NCBI RefSeq assembly: GCF_004337505.1
Contig: NZ_SJZI01000050.1
Coordinates: 124,001 to 188,000, forward strand
DNA length: 64,000 nucleotides
Direction of reading: 5' to 3'
From: Flaviaestuariibacter flavus
GTDB taxonomy: Bacteria > Bacteroidota > Bacteroidia > Chitinophagales > Chitinophagaceae
The first letter of the stretch is position 1. The number at the start of each line of letters is the position of its first letter. Positions 48,564-57,808 of the stretch are shown here, piece after piece. A program made the position numbers and the translations under genes. Below the pieces are notes generated by a model. That model was not told where the DNA came from. It ran no database searches and was given only the letters and a program-made list of their open reading frames with translations.

Positions 48564-50729
48564 ATGCGCATTCTATTCCTGTTCCTCTTCCTGCCTTTTG
48601 TGGCGCTTGCCCAGAAAAAGCAGATCACGATGGAGGATATTTACAAGAAGGGCACCTTCCGCAGTGAGCCCGTCGCCGGCTTTTCTTCCACCGCCGACGA
48701 TAAGCTTTTCGACCCCGAGGAGATCAAGGATGAATCTGGTAAGAAGATCAGCATCCAGGACTACTCCCTGTCGGGCGACAAAAAGCGGATCATCTTCTTC
48801 ACCGGCCGCGAGCCCATCTACCGCCACTCCTCCAAGGCGACGGTATATGTATACGATCTGAATACGAAGAAGACCCTGCCGCTTGCCGCAGGCAAAGTGC
48901 TCCACCCGACCTTCTCGCCCGATGGCACCCGGATCGCCTACGTATTCGAGAACAACCTTTACGTACGCGACCTCGCCGCCGGCCAGACCACGCAGGTCAC
49001 CACTGACGGCAAGTGGAACCACATCATCAACGGTAACTGCGACTGGGTATACGAGGAAGAATTTTCCTTCACCCGCGCCTACGAGTGGAGCCCCAACAGC
49101 CAGTACCTCGCTTACTATAAGTTCGACGAAACCAACGTGAAGGAGTTCCAGTTCACGATGTACGACAGCGCCTACAACCGCCAGTACGGTTACAAGTATC
49201 CCAAGGCCGGTGACAATAACTCCAAGGTGGAGATCCACCTGTACAACCTGGCTTCGAAAAACGACGTGCGTGCCCAGTACGAGCAGGGCGATATCTACAT
49301 CCCGCGCATCAAGTGGACGCAGGACGCCAGCCCCAAGCTGGTGGTGTTCTGGCTCAACCGCCACCAGAACGACCTGCGCCTGCTGCTCACCAACCCCGCT
49401 ACCGGCGCGGCTTCGCAGCTGTACCGCGAGCAGAATAAGTACTATGTAGACATCAGCGACGACTGGCAGTTCCTCAAGGATGGCAAGAGCTATCTCTTTA
49501 CCTCCGAGATGAACGGCTTCAACCAGCTTTATCGCTACAGCATCGACGGCAAGGACAAGATCCAGATCACCAAGCTGAAATACGATATCGCCAACATCAA
49601 CGGCGTGGATGAAAAGAACGGCCTCGTATACTACACGCTGGCTTACCCCACCCCCATGGACCGCAACCTCTTCGTGTCGGACTTCAACGGCAAGATGACG
49701 AAGCAGCTTACCCAGGGCCCCGGCACCCACCGCGCCGAGATCAAGGACGACTTCACGCAGTTCATGGACTACTATTCCAACATCAACACCCCGCAGGTGG
49801 TGAGCCTCTACGATCTGAAGAAGGACAAGGCTTTCCTCAACAAGGTACTCAACGAAAACAGCAAGCTGAAAGGCGTGCTTGAAGAATATGGCGTGGGCAA
49901 GGTGGATTTCATCCGCGTGCCCAACAGCAAAGGCGATACGCTCAACGGCTGGATGCTGAAGCCCGCCAACTTCGACCCCAACAAGAAGTACCCCGTGCTG
50001 TTCTGCAACTACGGCGGCCCCGGCTCGCAGCAGGTGGCCAACCGCTTCGGCGCTACCTCCATGTGGCACCAGATGCTGGCCCAGAAAGGCTTTATCGTGG
50101 TATCGGTAGACAACACCGGCACCGGCTTCCGCGGCGAAGAGTTCAAGAAGAAGACCTACCTGCAGCTCGGCAAGTTCGAGATCGAAGACCAGATCGACGC
50201 CGCCAAGTGGATGGCGAAGACGATGCCTTTTGTTGACAAGAACAATATCGGCCACTGGGGCTGGAGCTTCGGCGGCTTTATGAGCTCGCTGGCCATCACC
50301 AAGGGCAACGATGCCTTTACCGCAGCCGTAGCCGTGGCACCGGTAACTTCCTGGCGCTTTTACGACAACATCTACACCGAGCGCTACATGCGCACCCCGC
50401 AGGAGAATAAGGCCGGCTATGACGACAACGCGCCGCTCAACTTCGTGAACCGCATCAAAGGCAAATACCTCCTCATCCACGGCACCGCCGACGACAACGT
50501 GCACTTCCAGAACAGCACCCAGATGGTGTCGGCGCTGGTGAAGGCCAACGTGGACTTCGAGACGATGTATTATCCCAACAAGAACCACGGCATCTCCGGC
50601 CAGGGCGACAACACCACCTTCCACATCTGGAGCAAGATGACCAACTGGATCCTCGACAACCTCGGCAACGAGAATGTGAACAAGACCCATGTGGGTAACG
50701 CGATCAATGCTCCGAAGAAGGAGTTTTAA
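48564..50729 (+). CDS. Dipeptidyl peptidase IV family serine peptidase
   Basis: The 721-residue protein has a signal peptide (LFLFLFLPFVALAQ), then the DPPIV N-terminal beta-propeller (about 60-460, including NCDWVYEEEFSFTRAYEWSP with the substrate-binding EE motif) and an alpha/beta-hydrolase domain. The nucleophile is in HWGWSFGGFMSSLA, the Asp in HGTADDNVHFQNS and the His in PNKNHGISG. It removes Xaa-Pro dipeptides in the periplasm or outside, supporting peptide use. It is monocistronic. Confidence 0.95.
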   Translation: MRILFLFLFLPFVALAQKKQITMEDIYKKGTFRSEPVAGFSSTADDKLFDPEEIKDESGKKISIQDYSLSGDKKRIIFFTGREPIYRHSSKATVYVYDLNTKKTLPLAAGKVLHPTFSPDGTRIAYVFENNLYVRDLAAGQTTQVTTDGKWNHIINGNCDWVYEEEFSFTRAYEWSPNSQYLAYYKFDETNVKEFQFTMYDSAYNRQYGYKYPKAGDNNSKVEIHLYNLASKNDVRAQYEQGDIYIPRIKWTQDASPKLVVFWLNRHQNDLRLLLTNPATGAASQLYREQNKYYVDISDDWQFLKDGKSYLFTSEMNGFNQLYRYSIDGKDKIQITKLKYDIANINGVDEKNGLVYYTLAYPTPMDRNLFVSDFNGKMTKQLTQGPGTHRAEIKDDFTQFMDYYSNINTPQVVSLYDLKKDKAFLNKVLNENSKLKGVLEEYGVGKVDFIRVPNSKGDTLNGWMLKPANFDPNKKYPVLFCNYGGPGSQQVANRFGATSMWHQMLAQKGFIVVSVDNTGTGFRGEEFKKKTYLQLGKFEIEDQIDAAKWMAKTMPFVDKNNIGHWGWSFGGFMSSLAITKGNDAFTAAVAVAPVTSWRFYDNIYTERYMRTPQENKAGYDDNAPLNFVNRIKGKYLLIHGTADDNVHFQNSTQMVSALVKANVDFETMYYPNKNHGISGQGDNTTFHIWSKMTNWILDNLGNENVNKTHVGNAINAPKKEF

Positions 50730-50740
50730 GGTGAAGTAGG

Positions 50741-50877
50741 TTTTTTACCGCCAAGAGAATAAGAAAAGAAGTTGTTGCGCTAAGATGATATGTAGAAGGT
50801 CCCGCCATTGGAGGGGCCTTCTCAATTATGTCCCTTAGCGTAACGCTTGTTCAACTTCTTTTCTTAGCGGTTGAAAA
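50741..50877. repeat. Family E inverted repeat copy 2 with inner hairpin
   Basis: The left arm (50741-50784) is ACCGCCAAGAGAATAAGAAA and AGAAGTTGTTGCGCTAAG. The right arm (50834-50877) is CTTAGCGTAACGCTTGTTC and AACTTCTTTTCTTAGCGGT. An inner stem GAAGGTCCC/GGGGCCTTC (50794-50822) could end the DPP4 transcript. No gene is seen in 50730-51018. Confidence 0.85.
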
Positions 50878-50977
50878 CACTTCTTTCCCTTACTCCCCTT
50901 ATTATGCCCCGTTTTTCCAGGTGCCGGTGAGGCGCAAACGTTCCCGGTAAAAACCGGCTCTGAAAACGCCTAATCCT

Positions 50978-50985
50978 TACCTTCG
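50978..50985 (+). promoter_or_regulatory. Variant -7 element for isocitrate dehydrogenase
   Basis: TACCTTCG is one base off TAnnTTTG. It lies about 33 nt before the ATG. Confidence 0.4.
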
Positions 50986-51018
50986 CCCCTTATTATTTGA
51001 CCCAAATCAAACCCTGCA

Positions 51019-52251
51019 ATGACGCAAAAGATCAAGGTGGCCAACCCGGTGGTAGAACTGGATGGCGACGAAATGACCCGCATCATCTGGAAATTCATCA
51101 AGGATAAACTGATCCTGCCCTATATCGATGTGGACATCAAATACTTCGACCTCGGTATCGAGTATCGCGACCAGACGAACGACCAGGTGACCATCGATGC
51201 CGCCAACGCTATCAAGCAATATGGTGTGGGCATCAAGTGCGCCACCATCACCCCCGACGAAGAGCGCGTGAAGGAATTCAGCCTGAAGCAAATGTGGAAG
51301 AGCCCCAACGGCACCATCCGCAACATCCTCGACGGCACCGTGTTCCGCGAGCCGATCGTGATCAAGAACATCCCCCGCCTCGTTACCAACTGGGATGCCC
51401 CGATCATCGTGGGCCGTCATGCTTTCGGCGACCAGTACCGCGCCACCGACTTCGTTACGAAGGGCAAGGGCAAGCTCACCGTCAAGTTTGAAGGTGAAGA
51501 TGGCCAGGTGATCGAGCACGAGGTTTACAACTTCAAAGGCGACGGCGTTGCACTCACCATGTACAACACCGACGAGTCGATCCGCGGCTTCGCGCACAGC
51601 TGCTTCAACATGGCGCTGAGCAAGGGCTGGCCGCTCTACCTCTCCACCAAGAACACGATCCTCAAGAAATACGATGGCCGTTTCAAGGACATCTTCGAAG
51701 AGATCTATCAGAACGATTACAAGCAGAAGTTCGCCGACGCGGGCATCACCTACGAGCACCGCCTCATCGATGACATGGTGGCCTCCGCCCTCAAGTGGAA
51801 CGGCAACTTTGTTTGGGCCTGTAAGAACTACGACGGCGACGTGCAGAGCGACACCGTTGCCCAGGGCTTCGGCTCGCTGGGCCTCATGACCTCCGTGCTG
51901 GTAACACCCGACGGCAAAACCATGGAAGCGGAAGCTGCCCACGGCACCGTTACGCGTCACTACCGTGAGCACCAGAAAGGTCGCCCGACTTCTACCAACC
52001 CCATCGCTTCGATCTTCGCCTGGACGCGCGGTCTCGCCTTCCGCGGCAAGCTCGATGGCAACCAGGAACTCATCGACTTCTGCAACAACCTCGAAGCGGT
52101 GTGCATCGAAACCGTTGAAAGCGGTAAGATGACCAAGGATCTCGCCCTCACCATCAACCCCGGTAAGGCCGAGCATGGTAAAGATTACCTGTACACCGAG
52201 GAATTCCTTGAGGCTATCGATCAGAACCTGCAAAAGAAAATGGGCAAGTAG
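51019..52251 (+). CDS. icd: NADP-dependent isocitrate dehydrogenase
   Basis: This 410-residue enzyme oxidises isocitrate to 2-oxoglutarate with NADP+. It is the eukaryotic-like homodimeric type: [20 protein letters not shown] at the N terminus, [20 protein letters not shown] (substrate Ser and Arg), the metal region [20 protein letters not shown] and [15 protein letters not shown]. The C-terminal [16 protein letters not shown] holds NADP contacts. Its product feeds the 2-oxoacid oxidoreductase for which korB is present. Confidence 0.96.
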   Translation: MTQKIKVANPVVELDGDEMTRIIWKFIKDKLILPYIDVDIKYFDLGIEYRDQTNDQVTIDAANAIKQYGVGIKCATITPDEERVKEFSLKQMWKSPNGTIRNILDGTVFREPIVIKNIPRLVTNWDAPIIVGRHAFGDQYRATDFVTKGKGKLTVKFEGEDGQVIEHEVYNFKGDGVALTMYNTDESIRGFAHSCFNMALSKGWPLYLSTKNTILKKYDGRFKDIFEEIYQNDYKQKFADAGITYEHRLIDDMVASALKWNGNFVWACKNYDGDVQSDTVAQGFGSLGLMTSVLVTPDGKTMEAEAAHGTVTRHYREHQKGRPTSTNPIASIFAWTRGLAFRGKLDGNQELIDFCNNLEAVCIETVESGKMTKDLALTINPGKAEHGKDYLYTEEFLEAIDQNLQKKMGK

Positions 52252-52278
52252 GTCACTGACTGGTCCATGTACTGATGA

Positions 52279-52312
52279 GAAAAAGCGCTGGCATCCACCA
52301 GCGCTTTTTCTA
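52279..52312. terminator. Bidirectional terminator between icd and msrA
   Basis: AGAAAAAGCGCTGG CATC CACCAGCGCTTTTTCT, a perfect stem with A and T runs for convergent genes. Confidence 0.93.
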
Positions 52313-52325
52313 TGGATAAAGGCCC

Positions 52326-52970
52326 TTAGTCTTTGAAGACGCCTTTAAAGCTTTTGCGAAACGCATAATAATCCGGTAGCGACACATGCTGTACATAAGA
52401 CTGCCCCGGGTGCTGCGACACGAACTCCTGGTGATAGCGCTCCGCTGGGTAAAACGCCGTAAGCGGCAGCACCTGTGTGGCGATCGGTTTTTGGTACCTG
52501 CCGGAAGCTTTCAGCTTCGCGATTTCTTCCTCGATGATCTGCTTCTCCGCGGCGCTTCGATAAAAGGCGATCGACCGGTACTGCGTGCCGCGATCGGGTC
52601 CCTGGCCGTCCACCTGCGTCGGGTCCTGGCTCGCGAAGAAAGCCTGCACCAGCGTGCGGAAGGAGATGACCTTCGGATCGTAATACACCTGCACACTCTC
52701 GGCATGACCGGTTCTGCCCGAGCTGACATCCTCGTAGCTCGGGTGCTTTGTGCTGCCGCCGGCATAGCCCGACACGGCGTCGCGCACCCCTTTCAGGCTC
52801 TGGAAAATAATCTCCGAATGCCAGAAGCAGCCTTCGGCAAAGGTGGCTACCGCCTCTCCGGAGGCCGGTGCTTTCGAAGATCCGACGTGGATCTGGTATT
52901 GGCCCATGCCGGCCTGCGGGTTGCAGGCGATGACGCCTGCGGCAAGCAGTAACAGGAGTAGCTGTTTCAT
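52326..52970 (-). CDS. msrA: Lipoprotein peptide-methionine (S)-S-oxide reductase
   Basis: The protein is 214 residues. The lipoprotein signal (LLLLLLAAGVIAC, Cys16) places it in the envelope. The MsrA domain has the catalytic Cys in AEGCFWHSEIIFQSLKGV, followed by GYAGGSTKHPSYEDVSSGRT and GHAESVQVYYDPKVISF. In most MsrA the residues after the Cys are FWGVE or FWCTE; here FWHSE. It reduces S-form methionine sulfoxide in proteins. It is the last gene of the cluster starting with cytochrome b at 55000, 15 nt after msrB. Confidence 0.95.
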   Translation of the reverse strand: MKQLLLLLLAAGVIACNPQAGMGQYQIHVGSSKAPASGEAVATFAEGCFWHSEIIFQSLKGVRDAVSGYAGGSTKHPSYEDVSSGRTGHAESVQVYYDPKVISFRTLVQAFFASQDPTQVDGQGPDRGTQYRSIAFYRSAAEKQIIEEEIAKLKASGRYQKPIATQVLPLTAFYPAERYHQEFVSQHPGQSYVQHVSLPDYYAFRKSFKGVFKD

Positions 52971-52985
52971 GATCGTTCGTTTTGA

Positions 52986-53489
52986 TTATTGTTTCGACGA
53001 TGTGGGCGGCTTGCCACCTTCCGGAACAAAGAGGAGCGCGGCTGAATTCATACAGTATCGCTTGCCCGTGGGCGGCGGCCCGTCGTCGAACAGGTGACCC
53101 AGGTGCGAGCCGCTCCTGCTGTCGATCACCTCGGTGCGCACCATGCCATAGCTCCGGTCTTTCCGCAGGATTACCGATCCGGGAATGGCTTCATAGAAGG
53201 AGGGCCAGCCGGTGCCTGAATGAAACTTGGTTTCGGAACGAAACAGGGGCTGCAGCGAGGCCGCCGAGTAGTAGGTGCCCTTTTGCCAGAAGTCATCGTA
53301 CTTGCCGGTGCCGGCCGTCTCGGTGCCCTGCTCACGCAGGATGTGGTATTGCTCCTTCGTGAGGCGCGCCCGCCATTCGGCGTCACTGTAGCGGATGGGA
53401 AATTTGTCTTGATGCGGCCTGTCTTTTTGTGCCTGCGCACAGCCGGCAACGAGCAGTGCGGCGACACCGAATACGAACAGATAATTCAT
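52986..53489 (-). CDS. msrB: Lipoprotein peptide-methionine (R)-S-oxide reductase
   Basis: The protein is 167 residues. The lipoprotein signal ends LLVAGC (Cys17). The MsrB fold is shown by [30 protein letters not shown] and [20 protein letters not shown] with the catalytic Cys in RYCMNSAAL. The zinc-binding CxxC pairs are missing ([11 protein letters not shown] has Ser/Ala instead), so this is a zinc-free form. It reduces R-form methionine sulfoxide. Its membrane anchoring fits envelope repair together with msrA. Confidence 0.95.
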   Translation of the reverse strand: MNYLFVFGVAALLVAGCAQAQKDRPHQDKFPIRYSDAEWRARLTKEQYHILREQGTETAGTGKYDDFWQKGTYYSAASLQPLFRSETKFHSGTGWPSFYEAIPGSVILRKDRSYGMVRTEVIDSRSGSHLGHLFDDGPPPTGKRYCMNSAALLFVPEGGKPPTSSKQ

Positions 53490-53568
53490 AAGGGTGTTTT
53501 TAATAAGTTACGCAAATGCGCTGGGGCCGGTTCCCATCAAAATGTGAAGATGCGCGGCCTGAAATGGC

Positions 53569-54324
53569 TCAGTGGCCGGAGTAATAATCATAGCCGCGCT
53601 CGGCCCAGTAGTCCCGCGGCGGTGTGTTGCTGAAGAACAGGGTCCCGATGCGCTTAAGGTGCTTGATGCCGTATTTCACCGGTATGATGAGGCGGAGCGG
53701 CGCACCATGATCGGAGCTGAGCGGCGCCCCGTTCATCTCGTAGCAGAGCAGGGTTTGCGGGTGCAGGGCGCTGGGCATATCGATGCCCACATAATAGCCG
53801 CCATCGGGTGTTTCCAATCCTACATAACGTAGTTTTTCTTTTTGCTTCAGGCCATAATGCTCGAGAAATGTTTTGAGCGAAACGCCACCCCAATGGGTCA
53901 CCTGGCTCCAACCCTCGATGCATTTAAAGTCGAACACGATCTCTTTTTTCGGAAGGGCTTTTATGTCGTCGAGGGTGAGGCGAAGCGTGTCGCCCGGGGC
54001 GCGCACCACCGACAGGTGCCAGTTGGCCGGATCGACCGGGCCGCGGGTGCCGAGCCGCCCGTTGACGCGCGGGTTGCGCAGCGCCGCACTCAGTGGGTAG
54101 CTGCGGGCCAGTTTGCCGGAGTCGTAGAATTTGCTGAAGATCTTCTCGTTGGTCTGCAGGGCCGAACGCAGGGGCGCCGGCGTTCCGTCGCGGTCGGGCT
54201 GCCGGCCGATCCAGCGGAAGAGCAGCCAGATGCCGCCCAGCATTAGCAGAAAGGCGGCAAAGGAAAGGAGTGTGCGCCGGCGCCACTGCGCGTGCGTCAG
54301 CAGGCGGGGTTCAGGGTTCTTCAT
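53569..54324 (-). CDS. Molybdopterin-dependent oxidoreductase (MsrP/sulfite oxidase-like)
   Basis: The protein is 251 residues. QWRRRTLLSF and the hydrophobic stretch after it look like a Tat-type anchor. The sulfite-oxidase-fold molybdopterin domain follows, with the Mo-binding Cys in VFDFKCIEGWSQVTHWGGVS and APLRLIIPVKYGIKHLKRIG near the end. MsrP enzymes reduce methionine sulfoxide in periplasmic proteins; adjacency to msrA and msrB favours that role here. It overlaps the cytochrome b gene by 14 nt, which suggests translational coupling. Confidence 0.85.
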   Translation of the reverse strand: MKNPEPRLLTHAQWRRRTLLSFAAFLLMLGGIWLLFRWIGRQPDRDGTPAPLRSALQTNEKIFSKFYDSGKLARSYPLSAALRNPRVNGRLGTRGPVDPANWHLSVVRAPGDTLRLTLDDIKALPKKEIVFDFKCIEGWSQVTHWGGVSLKTFLEHYGLKQKEKLRYVGLETPDGGYYVGIDMPSALHPQTLLCYEMNGAPLSSDHGAPLRLIIPVKYGIKHLKRIGTLFFSNTPPRDYWAERGYDYYSGH

Positions 54325-55000
54325 GTTGATTGGTTTTTGTATCCCGCACCGTTTCCCAGCCGGTGACCATCGACTGGAAATTATTCCAGCCGGCGCGGAG
54401 CACCTGCAGGATGTGGATGAGGAAGAAAAAGACGTAACTCAGCGTGAGCACGAAATGCTCTAAGCGCGCGGCCTCGTAGCCGCCGCAAAGGGCCGCGATG
54501 CGATGCGCCTGTATGGGCTTGTAAATGGCGAGGCCGGTGAGGATCGAACCGGCACCCATCAGGATAATGGCGGTATAGGCGATGCGCTGCGCACCGTTGT
54601 ATTTCGACTGCGGCGGCGCGGTTTTGCGCAGGTGCAGGTCGTGCAGCAACACCTGCCAGGCCTCGCGAAACGAGTGCCGGTTGGGCAGCAGGTAGCGCCA
54701 TTCGCCCGAAACGACCGTATAGCAGACGTAGAGCAACCCGTTGATGAAAAAGACCCACATGATGGTGAAATGCCAGCTCATGCCTTCCGCCAGTCGGTAG
54801 GGGATTTTGAGTGCGCGGTAAAAGCCTTCGGGGAAAAAATGAAACCAGCGGCGGCCGCCGATGCGGAGGCCGTAGACGCCGTTGGCCCAGTAGATCAGCA
54901 GGCCGCTCCAGATCATACCGGCCAGCACCGGGAAGTTGACCCAGTGAAACCAGCGGATGGCAAGCGGGTGCTTACGGACGACCTTCCGGCTGCGGCGCAT
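54311..55000 (-). CDS. Cytochrome b membrane subunit
   Basis: This 229-residue integral membrane protein has four hydrophobic helices. His residues suited to haem b occur in KHPLAIRWFHWVNFPVLAGM, EGMSWHFTIMWVFF and EHFVLTLSYVFFFLIHILQV. It fits the Ni-Fe hydrogenase/thiosulfate reductase cytochrome b class, not the MsrQ type. It would pass electrons from the quinone pool to the overlapping molybdoenzyme. It is the first gene of a four-gene minus-strand group with msrB and msrA. Confidence 0.85.
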   Translation of the reverse strand: MRRSRKVVRKHPLAIRWFHWVNFPVLAGMIWSGLLIYWANGVYGLRIGGRRWFHFFPEGFYRALKIPYRLAEGMSWHFTIMWVFFINGLLYVCYTVVSGEWRYLLPNRHSFREAWQVLLHDLHLRKTAPPQSKYNGAQRIAYTAIILMGAGSILTGLAIYKPIQAHRIAALCGGYEAARLEHFVLTLSYVFFFLIHILQVLRAGWNNFQSMVTGWETVRDTKTNQHEEP

Positions 55001-55097
55001 TGACTGCTGTTTAATGGCGGTGAAGAAATGGGCCCGGATCCGAACCTACAAGTTACGGAATCGCCGGTGCGAACCGCTGCTACAGCTGCCCGGCCCA

Positions 55098-55130
55098 GAA
55101 AAAAAGCGCCATTCGTATGAATGACGCTTC
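55098..55130 (-). terminator. Terminator after mqnE
   Basis: On the minus strand GAAGCGTCATTC ATAC GAATGGCGCT is followed by TTTTTTTCTGG. Repeated ACCCCATTA words lie between it and the mqnE stop; no gene is seen. Confidence 0.8.
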
Positions 55131-55184
55131 TCCTATAGTAGGTACGATGATTACCCCATTATCCTACCCCATTAACCCCATTCA

Positions 55185-56309
55185 TTAATACGCTGCGATC
55201 ACATTATAAAGCGTATCCCGCTCTACCGGTTTACGGCGTACTTGCTTGATGAGGGTAACGATCTCTTCGGTCGTCATCGCGGGTGTTTGTTCCTCGGATC
55301 CGGCCATCGAGTAGATCTTGGTGGTGTCGTCGATGGTACCGTCGATATCATTCACGCCGAAGGCGAGGGAGAGCTGGGCGTTCTTGCGGCCCAGCATCGG
55401 CCAGTAGGCTTTGAGGTGCGGGAAGTTGTCGAGGAAAAGCCGCGCGATGGCATAGCACTTCAGGTCTTCCACCAGGCTCACCTCGGGCACATGGCTCATG
55501 TCGTTGTCGCCGTTGCGGAACTTAAGCGGGATGAAGGTGTTGAAGCCACCGGTGCGGTCCTGCAACTCGCGTAGGCGCAGCATATGGTCTACACGGTCGG
55601 CATAGCTTTCCACGTGGCCGTAAAGCATCGTGGCGTTGCTGTGCATGCCCAGCTTGTGCGCGGTTTCGTGGATGTGAAGCCAGCCGGCGCCGTCAACCTT
55701 GTCGGCGCAGATCTTCTGGCGCACTTCCTCGTTGAAGATCTCGGCGCCACCACCGGGCATCGATTGCAGGCCGGCGTCGCGCAGGATGGTGAGGCCTTCT
55801 TCCACGCTCACCCTGGCCTTGCGGAACATATAATCGAGCTCCACGGCGGTGAAGCCTTTAATGTGCAGGTCGGGACGGTGCGCGCGGATCGCCTTCAGCA
55901 GGTCGACGAAGAAATACAGGTTCATCTTCGGGTGTACGCCGCCTACGATGTGCACTTCGGTCTCCGGCTTGCCGTCGTATTTCTTCACGATGTTGAGCAT
56001 GTCTTCGATACTGAACTCCCAGCCTTCCTCGCGTTTTGCGTAGAGGCGCGAGTAGGAGCAGAAGTGGCAGGAGAACACGCACACGTTGGTGGGCTCGATA
56101 TGGAAGTTGCGGTTGAAGTAGGTATTGTCGCCGTGCTTTTGCTCGCGCACGTGGTTGGCAAGTGCGCCGGCATAGGAGAGGGTGGCGGTCTCAAACAGCA
56201 GGAGTCCGTCTTCGGAGGAGAGGCGGGTGCCTTCCAGCACCTTGCGGCCAACGGCTTTCAGTTCGGGGCTTTGTTCCTCCACGAGGCGCTCGATCGGTAG
56301 GATACTCAT
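55185..56309 (-). CDS. mqnE: Aminofutalosine synthase, menaquinone biosynthesis
   Basis: The protein is 374 residues from the ATG at 56309. This radical SAM enzyme has CxxxCxxC in NVCVFSCHFCSYSRLYAK. GLQSMPGGGAEIFNEEVRQK and LQDRTGGFNTFIPLKFRNG favour MqnE over the related MqnC, which has variants of both segments. It builds aminofutalosine in the alternative menaquinone route. MKQ-type quinone would serve respiration and the cytochrome b next door. The -7 element sits 5 nt before the ATG. Confidence 0.88.
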   Translation of the reverse strand: MSILPIERLVEEQSPELKAVGRKVLEGTRLSSEDGLLLFETATLSYAGALANHVREQKHGDNTYFNRNFHIEPTNVCVFSCHFCSYSRLYAKREEGWEFSIEDMLNIVKKYDGKPETEVHIVGGVHPKMNLYFFVDLLKAIRAHRPDLHIKGFTAVELDYMFRKARVSVEEGLTILRDAGLQSMPGGGAEIFNEEVRQKICADKVDGAGWLHIHETAHKLGMHSNATMLYGHVESYADRVDHMLRLRELQDRTGGFNTFIPLKFRNGDNDMSHVPEVSLVEDLKCYAIARLFLDNFPHLKAYWPMLGRKNAQLSLAFGVNDIDGTIDDTTKIYSMAGSEEQTPAMTTEEIVTLIKQVRRKPVERDTLYNVIAAY

Positions 56310-56314
56310 GGCCG

Positions 56315-56322
56315 CAAAGCTA
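56315..56322 (-). promoter_or_regulatory. -7 promoter element for mqnE, likely leaderless
   Basis: TAGCTTTG followed by CGGCC and ATG on the minus strand. The spacing to the start codon is the same as at pheS and era. Confidence 0.6.
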
Positions 56323-56430
56323 CGCCAATACCAGTTCTGCGGGCCCCGCCGCCGCATTTTTAGCAGCTTCTTGCCTGCGTGTGGTTCGCAAAAAAGGCTA
56401 TCTTTCGCGTTCAATCAAAACGTCTTGCTG

Positions 56431-57690
56431 ATGAACCTGAAATTCCGGCTAACCCTAATGAGCTTTCTGCAGTTTTTCGTGTGGGGTGCCTGGCTGATTA
56501 CGATCGCTACTTATTACTTCAACAACCCGGCCTTCGTAGCCAATAACCCGAATGCCGGCGCGCAGTTCGGTGCCATCTTCGGAACGCTTGCCCTTTCCTC
56601 GCTGTTCATGCCGGCCGTTACCGGTATCATCGCCGATAAATTTATCGACGCGGAAAAATTGTACGGCATCCTGCACCTGCTTTATGGGGTATGCCTCTTT
56701 ATGGTGCCGCGTGCCGAAACGGCCAACCAGCTGTACTATACCATCTTCGCCGCGATGATCTGCTATATGCCCACGATCTCGCTGTCGAACTCTATTGCGT
56801 ATACGATCCTCAAGCGCGAAGGCTACGACGTGGTGAAGGTATTCCCGCCGATCCGCGTATGGGGCACCATCGGCTTCATCGTGGCCATGTGGCTCACCAA
56901 CCTTACGGGCTCCAAGGCAAACACCAACCAGTTCATCATCGGCGGCATCGGTGCGGTGGCACTCGGCCTTTTCTCGTTTACACTGCCGAAGTGCCCGCCC
57001 CAAAAGAGTATGGAGCGCGGCTCCGGGCCGCTGGAAGCCTTCAAGCTGTTTGGCAACTACAAGATGGCGCTCTTCTTCCTGTTCTCGATGCTGCTCGGGG
57101 GCGCCCTGCAGCTTACCAACGCCTATGGTGATACCTTTCTCGACGACTTCAAAAACAATTCGCTTTATGGCCACGATTCCTTCGTGGTAAAATATTCGAC
57201 CATCATCATGTCGATCTCGCAGGTGTCGGAAACGCTCTTCATCGTCACTATTCCCTTCTTCCTGCGCCGCTTCGGCATCAAGAACGTGATGCTGTTCTCG
57301 ATGATCGCCTGGGTGCTCCGCTTCGGGCTTTTCGCCTACGGCAACCCGGCTGAGGGTCTCTGGATGATCATCCTCTCCTGTATCGTTTACGGGATGGCTT
57401 TCGACTTCTTCAATATCTCGGGCTCGCTTTTCGTGGAAACGACTACCGACGCCCGGATCCGCTCCAGCGCCCAGGGCCTGTTTATGATGATGACCAACGG
57501 TGTCGGCGCCTTCCTCGGCAGCCGCATCAGCGGCTATGTCATCGACCAGTATTTCACGCACAACGGCCAGAAGGACTGGCACAATATCTGGCTTTCCTTT
57601 GCCGCCTATGCGCTGGTGGTAGCTATTTTGTTTGTGGTTCTTTTCCGCCACAAGCACGATCCGAAGGCAGTAGTCGCAGTGGCTCATTGA
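56431..57690 (+). CDS. MFS transporter, nucleoside:H+ symporter type
   Basis: The protein is 419 residues from the ATG at 56431, with about twelve membrane helices. FLQFFVWGAWLITIATYYFN at the N terminus, FGTLALSSLFMPAVTGIIAD and FFNISGSLFVETTTDARIRS, then SAQGLFMMMTNGVGAFLGS, are typical of the NupG/XapB nucleoside-proton symporter group. It should import nucleosides, though the exact substrate is not visible. It is divergent from mqnE and ends at a strong terminator. Confidence 0.88.
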   Translation: MNLKFRLTLMSFLQFFVWGAWLITIATYYFNNPAFVANNPNAGAQFGAIFGTLALSSLFMPAVTGIIADKFIDAEKLYGILHLLYGVCLFMVPRAETANQLYYTIFAAMICYMPTISLSNSIAYTILKREGYDVVKVFPPIRVWGTIGFIVAMWLTNLTGSKANTNQFIIGGIGAVALGLFSFTLPKCPPQKSMERGSGPLEAFKLFGNYKMALFFLFSMLLGGALQLTNAYGDTFLDDFKNNSLYGHDSFVVKYSTIIMSISQVSETLFIVTIPFFLRRFGIKNVMLFSMIAWVLRFGLFAYGNPAEGLWMIILSCIVYGMAFDFFNISGSLFVETTTDARIRSSAQGLFMMMTNGVGAFLGSRISGYVIDQYFTHNGQKDWHNIWLSFAAYALVVAILFVVLFRHKHDPKAVVAVAH

Positions 57691-57710
57691 TCCTGACTTT
57701 TACTGAAATA

Positions 57711-57749
57711 CAAGAAGCCCGCACGGTATCGTGCGGGCTTCTTGTTTTA
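57711..57749 (+). terminator. Terminator after the MFS gene
   Basis: CAAGAAGCCCGCAC GGTATC GTGCGGGCTTCTTG followed by TTTTA. Confidence 0.92.
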
Positions 57750-57808
57750 TGGAAAGGTGCCGCCGGTTGCAGCGTTAAACGTTCCCGCGGATGTTTTTCG
57801 AACAAGGG

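Noticed and set aside
48573..50690. A 705-codon open frame on the minus strand opposite the DPP4 gene
   Set aside because: The translation is low-complexity (Val/Glu/His-rich) with no motif, while the plus strand encodes a complete peptidase.
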